This document shows positions 1 to 10,633 of a stretch of DNA of 64,000 nt, in pieces. The stretch is from Candidatus Binatus soli. GTDB taxonomy: Bacteria; Desulfobacterota; Binatia; Binatales; Binataceae. The position numbers and the translations under genes were made by a program. Positions within the stretch are counted from its first letter, which is position 1. Each line of letters starts with the position of its first letter. The notes below the pieces were generated by a model that worked only from the letters and a program-made list of their open reading frames with translations, was not told the origin of the DNA and searched no databases. The DNA lies in the NCBI GenBank assembly GCA_002479255.1, contig DLMJ01000013.1, forward strand, positions 62,001 through 126,000, given 5' to 3'.

Positions 1-305
1 TCCTGGTGGAGGCGAAACTGGATCGATTCTTCGACGCGGTTGCCGATTCATCGCGCGTTGGAATTTTCAAGCCCGAGGCGGGCATCTTCGAAGCCGCGCT
101 GGAAAAAATGCATTGCGCGCCCGAATCGACCGCGATGATTGGCGATTCTCTCGCCAAGGATTGCGCACCCGCACACAGACTCGGAATGCGGACCGTCTGG
201 CTGCGCACCACTGAATCGCAATGGGGCGATGGTGCTTCCCAGCCGGACACCGCCGCCGACATCACGATCCGATCGATCGACGAAGTTGCGCAAATTCAAT
301 GGTGA
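1..305 (+). CDS. HAD-superfamily hydrolase, C-terminal fragment (5' end outside window)
   Basis: The reading frame is open from the first base, so the true start lies upstream and only about 100 C-terminal residues are seen. They contain the HAD motif III lysine (GIFKPEAGIF) and motif IV as MIGDSLAKD, followed by the usual glycine-containing segment AHRLGM that precedes a final beta strand. These identify the back half of a haloacid-dehalogenase-type phosphatase or dehalogenase; the nucleophile aspartate and the cap are not visible, so the substrate cannot be guessed. The stop overlaps the next gene by 7 bases, suggesting translational coupling with the nucleotidyltransferase. Confidence 0.8.
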   Translation, partial: LVEAKLDRFFDAVADSSRVGIFKPEAGIFEAALEKMHCAPESTAMIGDSLAKDCAPAHRLGMRTVWLRTTESQWGDGASQPDTAADITIRSIDEVAQIQW

Positions 306-1030
306 AGGGATTGCAAGGTGCGATTATTGCCGCCGGCCGCGGCGAGCGGCTGCGCAACTCGACGCGCGACGATATTCCCAAGCCGCTCGTCAAGCTGGGC
401 GGCGAGGCGATGCTCTTGCGGCAGGCGCGTGCGCTTACCGAGGCGGGAGCATCCTCGGTTGTTGCGGTGATCAACTCCGAGACGGCGCGGGTTGCGAGCG
501 AAGACGCAACGGCCCTGGAGATTCCGCCGTCGGTCCGGCTCGTCGTTCGCGACACTGCCAACTCGATGGAAACGATGCTGTCGCTGGCCGACGTGCTGGA
601 ACCGGGATGGTTTATCGCGGCGACCGTGGACGCCGTAATTCCGCAGGCGGAATTGGCGCGTTTTGTTAATGAATCGCGCCGGAAAATCGAGGATTGCAGC
701 GAAAAAAAATTGGCAGGCGTGCTGGCCGTCACGCGATGGCGCGGCGAGGACAAGCCGCTTTTCGCCGATGTAACAGAAAATGGCTTGATCCTGCGGCTCG
801 GCAACCGGCAGACTTCTATGGTGACGGCGGGACTCTATTTCCTGTCGACACGAGTTTTTGACTACGCCGCTGACGCGCGCCGCGTGGGACTCGACGCGCT
901 CCGCCGCTTTCTCGCGCTGATCATCGAGCGCGGAATGCAACTGGATGCGATTGAAATCGAAGGATCGATCGACGTCGATGAAGCGTCGGACCTCGACGCC
1001 GCGCGCATCGCTATACGGAAGATGCCATGA
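299..1030 (+). CDS. Nucleotidyltransferase (sugar-1-phosphate NTP transferase type)
   Basis: A 243-residue protein that opens with the nucleotide-binding signature of the NTP_transferase family: GAIIAAGRGERLR at about residues 6-18, followed by the lysine-proline pair of DIPKPLVKLGG. Such enzymes transfer a nucleotidyl group to a phosphorylated sugar, polyol or choline in the cytosol. I chose the ATG at 299 rather than an upstream in-frame ATG at 221, because the added 26 residues are Arg-rich and overlap the HAD gene, while the signature normally starts within ten residues of the N terminus. It overlaps both neighbours, ending in an ATGA junction with the ATP-grasp gene. The substrate is unknown. 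Confidence 0.85.
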   Translation: MVKGLQGAIIAAGRGERLRNSTRDDIPKPLVKLGGEAMLLRQARALTEAGASSVVAVINSETARVASEDATALEIPPSVRLVVRDTANSMETMLSLADVLEPGWFIAATVDAVIPQAELARFVNESRRKIEDCSEKKLAGVLAVTRWRGEDKPLFADVTENGLILRLGNRQTSMVTAGLYFLSTRVFDYAADARRVGLDALRRFLALIIERGMQLDAIEIEGSIDVDEASDLDAARIAIRKMP

Positions 1031-1848
1031 GTTATCGAGCTTTGGGAATTTATCGGGAACCCGAATTTTCACCGGGCAAGGTCGAGGCCGACGCCGCGAT
1101 TCTTGACGCCACCTTGTCGGAGCTGAAGCGCGAAGGCGTCGAGATTCAGGCGATGGATGCGGTCAGCTTCGCGATGGCCGCAGCCACCCGCGTCGATATC
1201 GTACTGCCGATGTGCCAGGGTGCGCGCGCGCTCAAGCGTCTGGCCGAAGTCGAGCAGGCGGGAGCGGTCGCGATCAACTCCGCGCTCTCGATTCGCAACT
1301 GCTACCGCGATCTGCTCGCGCCGGGGCTGGAGCGGGCCGGAGTGCCGACTCCCCCGGGCGCGCTGGTGGAGGCAGACGAGCCGCTTGATGCGCGCAAGCT
1401 GGCCGGGCTGGATTTGTCGGCGGGCGTGTTCGTCAAGCGCGGCGACTTGCATGCGCTCGCCCCTGAAGATGTGCAGCGGGCGGCCGATCGCGCCGAGGTC
1501 GAATCGATTCTCGCCGATTTCGTACGGCGCGGAATCCGCTTCGCCTACCTGCAGCAGGAAGTCGTCGGCCGGGTCGTCAAATTTTACGGCGTCAGTGGAG
1601 TTTCCTATTTCACCATTCAACCCGAAGGTGAGGAAGTTGCCGAAGCCGCTGTGCGCGCGCTGTCGGAAGCGGCTTTGGCGGCAGCCGCCGCGCTTGGGCT
1701 CGAGGCATGGGGTGGCGACGCGGTCTTGAGTGGCGATCGTTTTGCGATTATCGACTTTAACGACTGGCCCAGTTATAGCCGGGTGCGCCGACCTGCCGCT
1801 CGCGCGATCGCACGCCGCGCGATGAGTCTGCTTGGCCGCCCGCGCTAG
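1027..1848 (+). CDS. ATP-grasp-like protein (RimK-type ligase fold)
   Basis: A 273-residue protein resembling small ATP-grasp ligases, which join a carboxylate to an amine or thiol through an acyl-phosphate. Supporting features are the N-terminal pre-ATP-grasp region, the segment INSALSIRNCYRD (residues about 94-106) that resembles the entry to the ATP-binding domain, and the C-terminal metal-site motif IIDFNDWPSY, where the Asp and Asn match the usual E/D-x-N pair. The start ATG overlaps the preceding stop as ATGA, so it is probably translated with the nucleotidyltransferase. The clustered aminotransferase and HAD genes suggest a small biosynthetic pathway. The ligase substrate is not deducible. 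Confidence 0.65.
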   Translation: MSYRALGIYREPEFSPGKVEADAAILDATLSELKREGVEIQAMDAVSFAMAAATRVDIVLPMCQGARALKRLAEVEQAGAVAINSALSIRNCYRDLLAPGLERAGVPTPPGALVEADEPLDARKLAGLDLSAGVFVKRGDLHALAPEDVQRAADRAEVESILADFVRRGIRFAYLQQEVVGRVVKFYGVSGVSYFTIQPEGEEVAEAAVRALSEAALAAAAALGLEAWGGDAVLSGDRFAIIDFNDWPSYSRVRRPAARAIARRAMSLLGRPR

Positions 1849-1892
1849 ACGCGGCAAGAAATTCAAACAAGGAATCGGACCGCCGCCATTCG

Positions 1893-3257
1893 ATGAGAAC
1901 AACCACCAACGGAAAACTTCCCGCAATCAAGACATCGGTTCCAGGCCCCAAGTCGAAGGAGATCTTCGATACCGAACAAAAGTATATCGCGCCGGGCCGC
2001 CAGCGAATTTCGCTGCTCGCCGGTCTCGCGTTCGATCACGGCGAAGGCGCGACGCTTACCGACGCCGACGGCAACACCTACGTGGATTTTTTCGCAGGCG
2101 TCGCGGTCGCGAGCCTCGGCCATGCGCATCCCGCACTGGCGCAAGCGCTGGCGCGCCAGGCGTCGCGGCTGATAGTCGGCACGTTCGCGACCAAAGAGCG
2201 CGCGGCGGCGTTCAAGCTGCTGGCCGAAGTCGCGCCCGCGGGACTCAACCGCGCGCATCTATATAGCGGCGGCGCGGAGGCGGTCGAAGCCGCGCTTCGG
2301 CTGGCGCGTTCTGCCACCGGCAAGCACGAAGTTGTGAGTTTCTGGGGCGGCTTCCATGGCAAGACCGGCGGCGTGATCGGACTTATCGGCGACGAATCGA
2401 AGCAAGGCTACGGACCGCTGCAGGGCGGGCAATACACGGCGCCGTACGCGGACTGCTACCGATGCCCGTTCAAGTTGAAGCATCCCGAGTGCGGACTCTA
2501 TTGCGTCGATTTCGCGCGCCAGCAAATCAAGATGAGTTCCGGCGGCGCGCTCGCTGCGATCGTCGCGGAGCCGATGCAGGGCACCGCCGGCAACGTGATT
2601 CCGCCCGACGACTGGATGCCGGCGGTCAAATCGGTGGCCAAGGATTTCGGCGCGCTGCTAATCGCCGACGAAATGATCACCGGCTTCGGACGGACCGGAA
2701 AATGGTGGGGCGTCGAGCACAGCGGCGTTCGCCCGGATATCGTCACCGTCGGCAAGGGAATGGGCTCCGGATACCCGGTTTCGGGCGTGCTGCTGAGCGA
2801 CGAACTGGGCAAGGCGGAGCCGTTCTCGAAGCCAAGCGCGTCGTCGTCGAGCTACGGCGGAAATCCGCTCGCGGCGGTGGCGGTGGCGGAAACGATTGGC
2901 GCGATTCAGAAACAGCATCTGGTCGAGAACTCGCGCAAGGTCGGCGCGATGATGCTGTCGCGGCTGGTGCAACTCAAGGAAAAGTACCAGTTCATCGGCG
3001 ATGTCCGCGGCAAGGGACTGCTGATCGGCGTCGAGCTGGTCCGCGATCTCGAGACCAAGGAACTGCTCGGCAAAAAAGTCACCGAGCTGATATTCGCCGA
3101 ATGCCTCAAGCGCGGACTGGTGATCATGGCCTACTTTCCCAAGATTCGAATCAATCCCGCGCTGGTTATTACCGAGGCGCAGGCCGAGGCCGGCGTCGCG
3201 ATCCTCGACGAAGTATTCGCGTACGTTCGCGACCACGTCGATTGGCGCCACGCATAA
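1893..3257 (+). CDS. Class III PLP-dependent aminotransferase
   Basis: A 454-residue fold-type I aminotransferase of the ornithine/GABA/acetylornithine class. Visible landmarks are the glycine-rich cofactor phosphate site YSGGAEAVEAALRLAR, the FHGKT loop, the cofactor-ring Asp in LLIADEMITGFGRTG (about residue 259) and the Schiff-base lysine in TVGKGMGSGYPV (residue 288). Length and motif order are normal for the family. It lies 44 bases after the ATP-grasp gene and 15 before the HAD-IIIA gene, all on one strand, so it probably supplies or removes an amino group in the same pathway. A cysteine-rich stretch CYRCPFKLKHPECGLYC (about residues 189-205) may bind metal or form an inserted loop. Confidence 0.9.
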   Translation: MRTTTNGKLPAIKTSVPGPKSKEIFDTEQKYIAPGRQRISLLAGLAFDHGEGATLTDADGNTYVDFFAGVAVASLGHAHPALAQALARQASRLIVGTFATKERAAAFKLLAEVAPAGLNRAHLYSGGAEAVEAALRLARSATGKHEVVSFWGGFHGKTGGVIGLIGDESKQGYGPLQGGQYTAPYADCYRCPFKLKHPECGLYCVDFARQQIKMSSGGALAAIVAEPMQGTAGNVIPPDDWMPAVKSVAKDFGALLIADEMITGFGRTGKWWGVEHSGVRPDIVTVGKGMGSGYPVSGVLLSDELGKAEPFSKPSASSSSYGGNPLAAVAVAETIGAIQKQHLVENSRKVGAMMLSRLVQLKEKYQFIGDVRGKGLLIGVELVRDLETKELLGKKVTELIFAECLKRGLVIMAYFPKIRINPALVITEAQAEAGVAILDEVFAYVRDHVDWRHA

Positions 3258-3272
3258 GAGCGATTTGTTCAG

Positions 3273-3749
3273 ATGGCCAATCCGAATGGCAACGCAGCGC
3301 TGTTCTTCGATCTCGGCGGCACGCTGGTCAAGCTCAACGACGCGCGCGAGATTCCGCTCGACGCAAACGGCGACGTAGTAGTCGAACTGCTTCCCGGCGT
3401 GGCTGAAAAGCTTCGCCCGATTCACGACCATCTGATGTTTGTCGTGACCAACCAGGCGGGAATCAGGCGCGGCCGGCTCACGGCGGAAAAAATGGAGGCC
3501 GCGCTCGCGAAGCTCGACCGTCAGCTCGGCGACATCCTGACCGCGTGGCAAATCTGTCCGCATACCGACGACGACAAGTGCCAGTGCCGCAAGCCCAAGG
3601 GCGGAATGATCACGGAGCTCGCCGACCTGTACGGCGTGGATTTGGCATCGTCGACGATGGTCGGCGATCAGGAGGTCGATAGGCTGGCGGGCGAAGCGGC
3701 GGGCGTAGCCAGGTTCGTCGCGGCCAAAGATTTCTTCGGGCAGGGCTGA
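3273..3749 (+). CDS. HAD-IIIA phosphatase (GmhB/HisB-N-like)
   Basis: A 158-residue HAD-IIIA protein. It shows the nucleophile strand FFDLGGTLVKL, a zinc loop CPHTDDDKCQCRKP (one Cys-x-His and one Cys-x-Cys pair, as in GmhB and the HisB phosphatase domain) and motif IV MVGDQEVD. The usual second aspartate of DxDGT, which acts as acid/base, is a glycine (DLGGT), so activity on phosphate esters may be altered. The last residues and the stop codon fall inside a dispersed palindromic repeat (GGGCAGGGCTGA). It is the last gene of the 1-3.7 kb operon and presumably dephosphorylates a sugar or amino-alcohol phosphate. Confidence 0.8.
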   Translation: MANPNGNAALFFDLGGTLVKLNDAREIPLDANGDVVVELLPGVAEKLRPIHDHLMFVVTNQAGIRRGRLTAEKMEAALAKLDRQLGDILTAWQICPHTDDDKCQCRKPKGGMITELADLYGVDLASSTMVGDQEVDRLAGEAAGVARFVAAKDFFGQG

Positions 3750-3862
3750 GCCCTGCACCCACCGTTAAGGCCGCGCTCCGTTGTCGCGCGCGGCCCCTGC
3801 CAAGGGCTTAATCCTGCGCTGCCGTCGCCACGGCCAGGGGTGACCCCTGCACTCAATGTTAA
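3738..3862 (+). repeat. Dispersed palindromic repeat, family 1, copy A with degenerate second half
   Basis: The core is a 17-base palindrome with a one-base centre, GCAGGGCTGAGCCCTGC at 3740-3756, followed by CACCC, a TTAAGGCCGCGC block and a GC-rich tail ending near 3802. A diverged unit follows at about 3829-3862, whose palindrome reads CAGGGGTGACCCCTG. Closely matching copies occur at 23991-24067 (same strand) and 53392-53490 (opposite strand). The element provides the stop codon of the HAD-IIIA gene. It looks like a REP-type or small non-autonomous element. Confidence 0.85.
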
Positions 3863-3915
3863 GAAGACCGGCGCCGCAAGCATCCACGGCCCGTCCACAG
3901 GATTATGCACAGGGC

Positions 3916-3943
3916 TTGCATTTCTTGCGTATCAGACTAAACT
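3916..3943 (+). promoter_or_regulatory. Putative sigma-70 promoter of groESL
   Basis: TTGCAT at 3916-3921 and TAAACT at 3938-3943 are separated by 16 bases. The CIRCE operator follows immediately, as is usual for HrcA-controlled heat-shock operons. The assignment rests on position and loose consensus match only. Confidence 0.5.
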
Positions 3944-3947
3944 GCGG

Positions 3948-3974
3948 TTAGCACTCGGACATTGCGAGTGCCAA
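3948..3974 (+). promoter_or_regulatory. CIRCE operator (HrcA binding site)
   Basis: TTAGCACTC at 3948-3956 and GAGTGCCAA at 3966-3974 are separated by exactly nine bases. This matches the classical inverted repeat TTAGCACTC-N9-GAGTGCTAA with a single mismatch (C for T in the right arm). HrcA bound here represses groES-groEL at normal temperature and is released when GroEL is titrated by unfolded protein. hrcA itself is not in the window. Confidence 0.93.
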
Positions 3975-4066
3975 TTGACAGAACCCGGACAGTAATTAAC
4001 TTTCCCACAGCTGGAATCGTCCAGCCAAGCAACACTTTTAGCAAGCAAGGAGGCTGCTGGTCCCCA

Positions 4067-4354
4067 ATGAAAATCAAGCCACTGGGCGATCGAATTCTCG
4101 TCAAGCGTATCAAGGAAGAGGAGCGGACCAAGGGTGGAATAATCATCCCGGACACCGCCAAGGAAAAGCCCCAGGAGGGCAAGGTTGTCGCCGTCGGCAA
4201 GGGCAAATATGGCGACGACGGCAAGCTTATCCCCATCGAGGTCAAGGCGGGGGACAAGATCCTGTTCGGCAAATACTCGGGCAGCGAGTTCAAGCATGAG
4301 GGCGAAGACCTGCTGATCCTGCGCGAGGACGACATCCTGGGAATCATCGAGTAG
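4067..4354 (+). CDS. groES: Co-chaperonin GroES
   Basis: A 95-residue heptameric lid protein for GroEL. It begins MKIKPLGDRILVKR, carries the mobile-loop region EERTKGGIIIPDTAKEKPQEG and ends with the conserved ILREDDILGIIE. The ATG at 4067 is chosen because AAGGAGG lies at 4047-4053 and the family starts exactly here; the frame stays open upstream to 3962, but that part overlaps the CIRCE element and is not family-like. It is followed by groEL after 78 bases and regulated through CIRCE. It acts in the cytosol, closing the folding chamber with ATP-bound GroEL. Confidence 0.98.
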   Translation: MKIKPLGDRILVKRIKEEERTKGGIIIPDTAKEKPQEGKVVAVGKGKYGDDGKLIPIEVKAGDKILFGKYSGSEFKHEGEDLLILREDDILGIIE

Positions 4355-4432
4355 GCATTTCGGCCTGCTTGCAAGCGAATCCCAATCTGATCCGATGAAA
4401 CCTTCAAAAAATATAGGAGAGGCAAAAGAACC

Positions 4433-6070
<1,638 letters not shown>

Positions 6071-6122
6071 TCGAGAACTGAATTGCGCGCGCCAAGTCAC
6101 TACTTGGCGACATGGTTAACAT

Positions 6123-6161
6123 CAGCGGCGGGGCCATCGAGGCTCCGCCGCTGTTTTTTTT
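6123..6161 (+). terminator. Rho-independent terminator of groESL
   Basis: CAGCGGCGG (6123-6131) pairs perfectly with CCGCCGCTG (6145-6153) across a 13-base loop. Eight T residues (6154-6161) follow directly. Confidence 0.93.
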
Positions 6162-6384
6162 ACTCTCCAAAACGCGTTGCAAGCCGACGCGTGAATGTTC
6201 TATATCGCTCCTGAGTGATGTCACTGCGATGCAACAAATCGCTCGCGTGCAACGACGATCGAAGATTCCAATCGCACTATGGGCGGACTGGATGGCGCCC
6301 AAATACTCAATGAACTGGCCCCGAATCGGCCGCGGTCCGTGGGTTAGCAAATCGGGCAGTAGCGTTGTTCGAAGCTCACATCTC

Positions 6385-6401
6385 TTGGCCCCGCCCTTGC
6401 T
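6385..6401 (+). promoter_or_regulatory. Putative sigma-54 promoter
   Basis: TTGGCCCCGCCCTTGCT at 6385-6401 has the -24 GG (6387-6388) and -12 GC (6399-6400) separated by ten bases, and matches the YTGGCAYG-N4-TTGCW consensus at nearly all positions. It sits 67 bases upstream of the receiver-domain gene, on the same strand, in an otherwise gene-free 400-base gap. No enhancer-binding-protein site was recognised. Confidence 0.5.
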
Positions 6402-6871
6402 AAATAATCTACGGGTCGAACGCCTTGGTGATTGGGCCGGTGCAGCGCTCGTCCAGGAGGAGCCGTTGATGGCAGTGCGAGTGCTCATTGCGCACAGTTC
6501 GGGAATCACGCGCGACATCATACGCAATCATCTCGAGTGCGGCGGATGTCAGGTGGTAGCGGAAACCGGAACAGTCGCGCAGACAATCGACATTTTTCGC
6601 ACGACGCGCCCAGATGTGATCATGCTCGACATCGGGCTGCGCAGTGCGAAGGGGATTGACGCGTTATCGCTGTTCAGGACGATTCGCCACGAGTCGCCTG
6701 CGACGTCGATCGTGATCATCAGCGCGTCGCAGTCACCCGATGATCAGCGAATCTACCTGCGCGAGGGCGCGCTCGAATGCATCGTGGAGCCGTTCAACAG
6801 TTGCGGCTTGGAGCGGATGTGGCGCCGGCTGTTGGATGTTTATCCCCAGCTCAAGTGCACGACGAGGCTGC

Positions 6872-7852
<981 letters not shown>

Positions 7853-8001
7853 GCCCTTCTATGTTCCGGACTCTTTGGCTGTGGGTCTCAGGGGATCGCC
7901 ATCGACGGCGGCCAGTGATGCACTGTTTCGTGGCTTGCCTCTGATATTCGACCAACGGCGGGAGAAATGAAACCAGGACAATATCGCAAGGAGTTCCTCA
8001 C

Positions 8002-9021
8002 TTGATCGTCGTAATGAAAGCGCACGCCACCGAAGCCGAAATTCAGGCTGTTGCCAAAATGGTCGAGGATCTCGACTACAACGCGCACATTATCCGCGGC
8101 GTCGAACGCACGGTTGTCGCATGCGTGGGCGATGAGCGTGGCCAGAAGCATCAGCTGACCCATCTGGAATCCGTCGCCGGAGTGGAGCGCGTGATGCCGG
8201 TGGTGCGGTCGTTCAAGCTGGCGTCGCGCGAGGTGCGGCCCGAAGGCTCGCGAATCAAAGTGGGCAACGCCGAGATCGGCGGCAGGCGAATCACGGTGAT
8301 CGCGGGACCGTGCGCGGTCGAGAGCGAGGCGCAAATCGAGGCGGCGGCCGACGCGGTCAAAGCAGCGGGCGCTCATGCTTTGCGCGGGGGAGCGTTCAAG
8401 CCGCGGACGTCGCCGTACTCGTTTCAGGGGATGGAAGACGAGGGGCTGGTGTTGCTCGAACACGCCGGGCGGCGCGTGGGGTTGCCGGTGGTGACCGAAA
8501 TTATGGATCCGCACGACATCGATCTGGTCGCCGAACATTCCGACATGCTGCAAGTCGGCGCGCGCAATGCGCAGAATTTTTCGCTGCTGCGCCGGCTCGG
8601 AAGAATCAACAAGCCGGTGCTGCTCAAGCGCGGCATGTCGATGAAGCTCGAAGAGTTCATGATGGCGGCGGAATATATTCTGTCGGAGGGCAATCCCAAC
8701 GTCGTGCTGTGCGAGCGCGGGATTCGCACCTTCGAGACCGCGACGCGCAACACGCTCGATCTAAACGCCGTGCCGCTGCTCAAGGCATGGACGCATCTGC
8801 CGGTGGTGGTCGATCCGAGCCACGGGACGGGAATCTACTCGCTGGTGGCGCCGATGGCTCTGGCTGCCATCGCGGCCGGCGCCGACGGGTTGCTGATCGA
8901 GGTGCATCCGAAGCCCGAGAGCGCGCTGTCCGACGGCCCGCAACAGTTGAAGCCGTCGCGGTTTGCCGACTTGATGAAGGCGCTCAAGCCGCTGGCCGAG
9001 GCGGTGGGAAGGACCTTGTAA
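8002..9021 (+). CDS. 3-deoxy-7-phosphoheptulonate (DAHP) synthase
   Basis: A 339-residue enzyme condensing phosphoenolpyruvate with erythrose 4-phosphate, the first step of the shikimate pathway. Residues 1-70 form a ferredoxin-like regulatory domain as in the Thermotoga-type enzyme; the TIM barrel shows IAGPCAVES, RGGAFKPRTSPYSFQG, the LLKRGMS lysine and VVVDPSHGTG. This is the class I-beta form that responds to aromatic amino acids through the N-terminal domain. The start is the TTG at 8002, supported by AAGGAG at 7988-7993; an ATG at 8014 is less well placed. The nitroreductase gene begins one base after its stop. Confidence 0.93.
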   Translation: MIVVMKAHATEAEIQAVAKMVEDLDYNAHIIRGVERTVVACVGDERGQKHQLTHLESVAGVERVMPVVRSFKLASREVRPEGSRIKVGNAEIGGRRITVIAGPCAVESEAQIEAAADAVKAAGAHALRGGAFKPRTSPYSFQGMEDEGLVLLEHAGRRVGLPVVTEIMDPHDIDLVAEHSDMLQVGARNAQNFSLLRRLGRINKPVLLKRGMSMKLEEFMMAAEYILSEGNPNVVLCERGIRTFETATRNTLDLNAVPLLKAWTHLPVVVDPSHGTGIYSLVAPMALAAIAAGADGLLIEVHPKPESALSDGPQQLKPSRFADLMKALKPLAEAVGRTL

Positions 9022-9022
9022 G

Positions 9023-9652
9023 ATGGACCGGAAAATTGGGTTGTTTGATGCGATGCGGACTATGCGCGCGATGCGCCGGCTGAAGCCGGACCCGGTTCCT
9101 GATGAACTGATCCGCGAAATTATCGAGGCGGGCACCTGGGCGCCGAGCGGCGGAGATACGCAGCATTGGCGTTTTATCGTGGTCAAGGATCCCGAGATCA
9201 AGAAGCAGCTCCAGATCAGATACAAGCGCGCCTACGAGGATTTGAAAGAGCGCTTTCACGCGGCGCCGCCGCCTCCCGGCAAGAGCGAGTTGCAAAAGCA
9301 GCGCATGCTCGCGGCGCGGGACCATCTGACGGAGCATTTTCATGAAGCGCCGGTGCTCATCGTGTGTTGTCTCGTCGCCGATTCGGGAAGCGGAGTTGCG
9401 GCGGGAGCGTCGATCTATCCGGCCGTGCAGAACATGCTGCTGGCGGCGCGGGCATTGGGTTTGGGCGCGACGCTGACCACGCGTCATCTGCTGTACGAGC
9501 CAGAGGTCGATGAGATCCTGAGATTGCCGGACGAAGCTCACACTTTCGCAATCATTCCGGTTGGCTATCCGCTGGGAAACTTCGGACCGCTCTCGCGCGC
9601 GCCGGTCGAACAAGTAACGTTCCTCGATCGCTGGGGCGAGAAATATTTGTAG
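9023..9652 (+). CDS. Nitroreductase-family flavoprotein
   Basis: A 209-residue FMN-dependent oxidoreductase of the nitroreductase superfamily. The N-terminal phosphate-binding segment is MRAMRRLKPDPVPDEL, the FMN-contacting loop is APSGGDTQHWRFIVV, and the C-terminal part has the family pattern LGLGATLTTR and IIPVGYPLG. These proteins usually work as dimers and reduce nitro, quinone or enone groups with NAD(P)H. The gene follows DAHP synthase by a single base and is probably translated from the same mRNA, though a shared pathway is not obvious. Confidence 0.88.
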   Translation: MDRKIGLFDAMRTMRAMRRLKPDPVPDELIREIIEAGTWAPSGGDTQHWRFIVVKDPEIKKQLQIRYKRAYEDLKERFHAAPPPPGKSELQKQRMLAARDHLTEHFHEAPVLIVCCLVADSGSGVAAGASIYPAVQNMLLAARALGLGATLTTRHLLYEPEVDEILRLPDEAHTFAIIPVGYPLGNFGPLSRAPVEQVTFLDRWGEKYL

Positions 9653-9683
9653 ATCGCGGCCGGCACTGTCTCGGTTCGCGTAT

Positions 9684-10184
9684 TCACAGCGTTTTGTGCC
9701 AGAACTCCACGGCAATGCGCTCCGTGCCATCGACGGCCTGATCGAAACCGACTTTGCGATAGAGTCCGCGTGCGACGCGATTGTCTTGGCGCACTTCGAG
9801 CGTGATCCGGCAACAATTCAGCTCGCGCGCTTTCGCTTCGATTCGCTCGAGCAGCATCCGCCCGATTCCCATTCCGCGCACGGCTGAATCGACGAAGATA
9901 TCGTGGATGTTGATCAGGGGCCGCGCGTTGAAGGTCGAAAATCCCAGGAAACAGATCGAAAAGCCGATCGGCAAGCCGTCGCGCCAGGCCAGCAATACGT
10001 AGCACGCCGGGTGCGCGCGCAGGCCCGGCACCACTTCGCGCCTGCTTTGCTCTGACAGAGGCTGGCCACCCTCCATCGGATCGCGCATGAAAGCGTCGAG
10101 CATCGTGACGAGCGCGTGTTGATGCTCCGCGCGCGACAGGTCCGCATCGACGATCGTCACATTTGTCGCCGGATCGGCCGTCAT
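9684..10184 (-). CDS. GNAT-family N-acetyltransferase
   Basis: A 166-residue GNAT domain protein using acetyl-CoA. The acceptor-side strand is INIHDIFVDS and the pyrophosphate-binding motif A is VRGMGIGRMLLERIEAKA, followed by the beta-6/beta-7 segment VRQDNRVARGLYRKVGF. I start it at the ATG at 10184, overlapping the stop of the upstream lipoprotein gene as ATGA; a longer open reading extending to 10511 is the opposite-frame shadow of that lipoprotein gene. It probably acetylates a small amine or a protein N terminus; the substrate is unknown. Confidence 0.88.
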   Translation of the reverse strand: MTADPATNVTIVDADLSRAEHQHALVTMLDAFMRDPMEGGQPLSEQSRREVVPGLRAHPACYVLLAWRDGLPIGFSICFLGFSTFNARPLINIHDIFVDSAVRGMGIGRMLLERIEAKARELNCCRITLEVRQDNRVARGLYRKVGFDQAVDGTERIAVEFWHKTL

Positions 10185-10633
10185 GAGATTTTCTTGTCGT
10201 CCTTGTAGGTTTCCTCCCAATTCTTGAAGCCGTTGGGGTCCCATCGCTTCCACACACCCTCGCGCTTGCCGTCCTTGTATATTCCGGTCGCGGCGATTTT
10301 GCCGTTGGTGTACCAGCCGACGTGCTCGCCGTCCTGCACGCCGTCCTTGTAGTGATCGATCGACGCCTTCTGTCCGTTGTCGAACCACTGGGTCCATTCG
10401 CCGCTCTGCTTTCCGTCGTGATATTCGCCCTGGATCATCTTCGAACCATCGTCCCGATAGATTACGAACGGTCCCTCTTTGACCTCGTGGCCGTTGACGG
10501 TCTTCGCGCACCAGGTCTCAGAGCCGTTGGGCGGCGCCTCGCCCATCTGCCTGGTTCCAGGCGGGCAGGGCGGCGCGGTTTTGCAGGCGGCGAGCGCCGT
10601 GGCGAGGATTAGAAGTGCGATTTTGGCTTTCAT
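10181..10633 (-). CDS. MORN-repeat-like (YwqK-type) lipoprotein
   Basis: A 150-residue exported protein. The N terminus is a lipoprotein signal peptide ending in the lipobox LAAC (cleavage before Cys17). The mature part contains tandem MORN-variant units such as GEYHDGKQSGEWTQWFDNG, DHYKDGVQDGEHVGWYTNG and GIYKDGKREGVWKRWDPNG, about 23 residues apart, as in the YwqK antitoxin-like family. Such repeats form an extended beta structure and may bind membranes or proteins. It is translationally coupled (ATGA) to the GNAT gene, which is the only hint of its role. Confidence 0.8.
   Translation of the reverse strand: MKAKIALLILATALAACKTAPPCPPGTRQMGEAPPNGSETWCAKTVNGHEVKEGPFVIYRDDGSKMIQGEYHDGKQSGEWTQWFDNGQKASIDHYKDGVQDGEHVGWYTNGKIAATGIYKDGKREGVWKRWDPNGFKNWEETYKDDKKIS

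Noticed and set aside
9684..10511. GNAT gene extended to 10511
   Set aside because: The extension overlaps the lipoprotein gene in another frame and is Arg/Gly-rich; the ATG at 10184 forms an ATGA junction with the lipoprotein stop.
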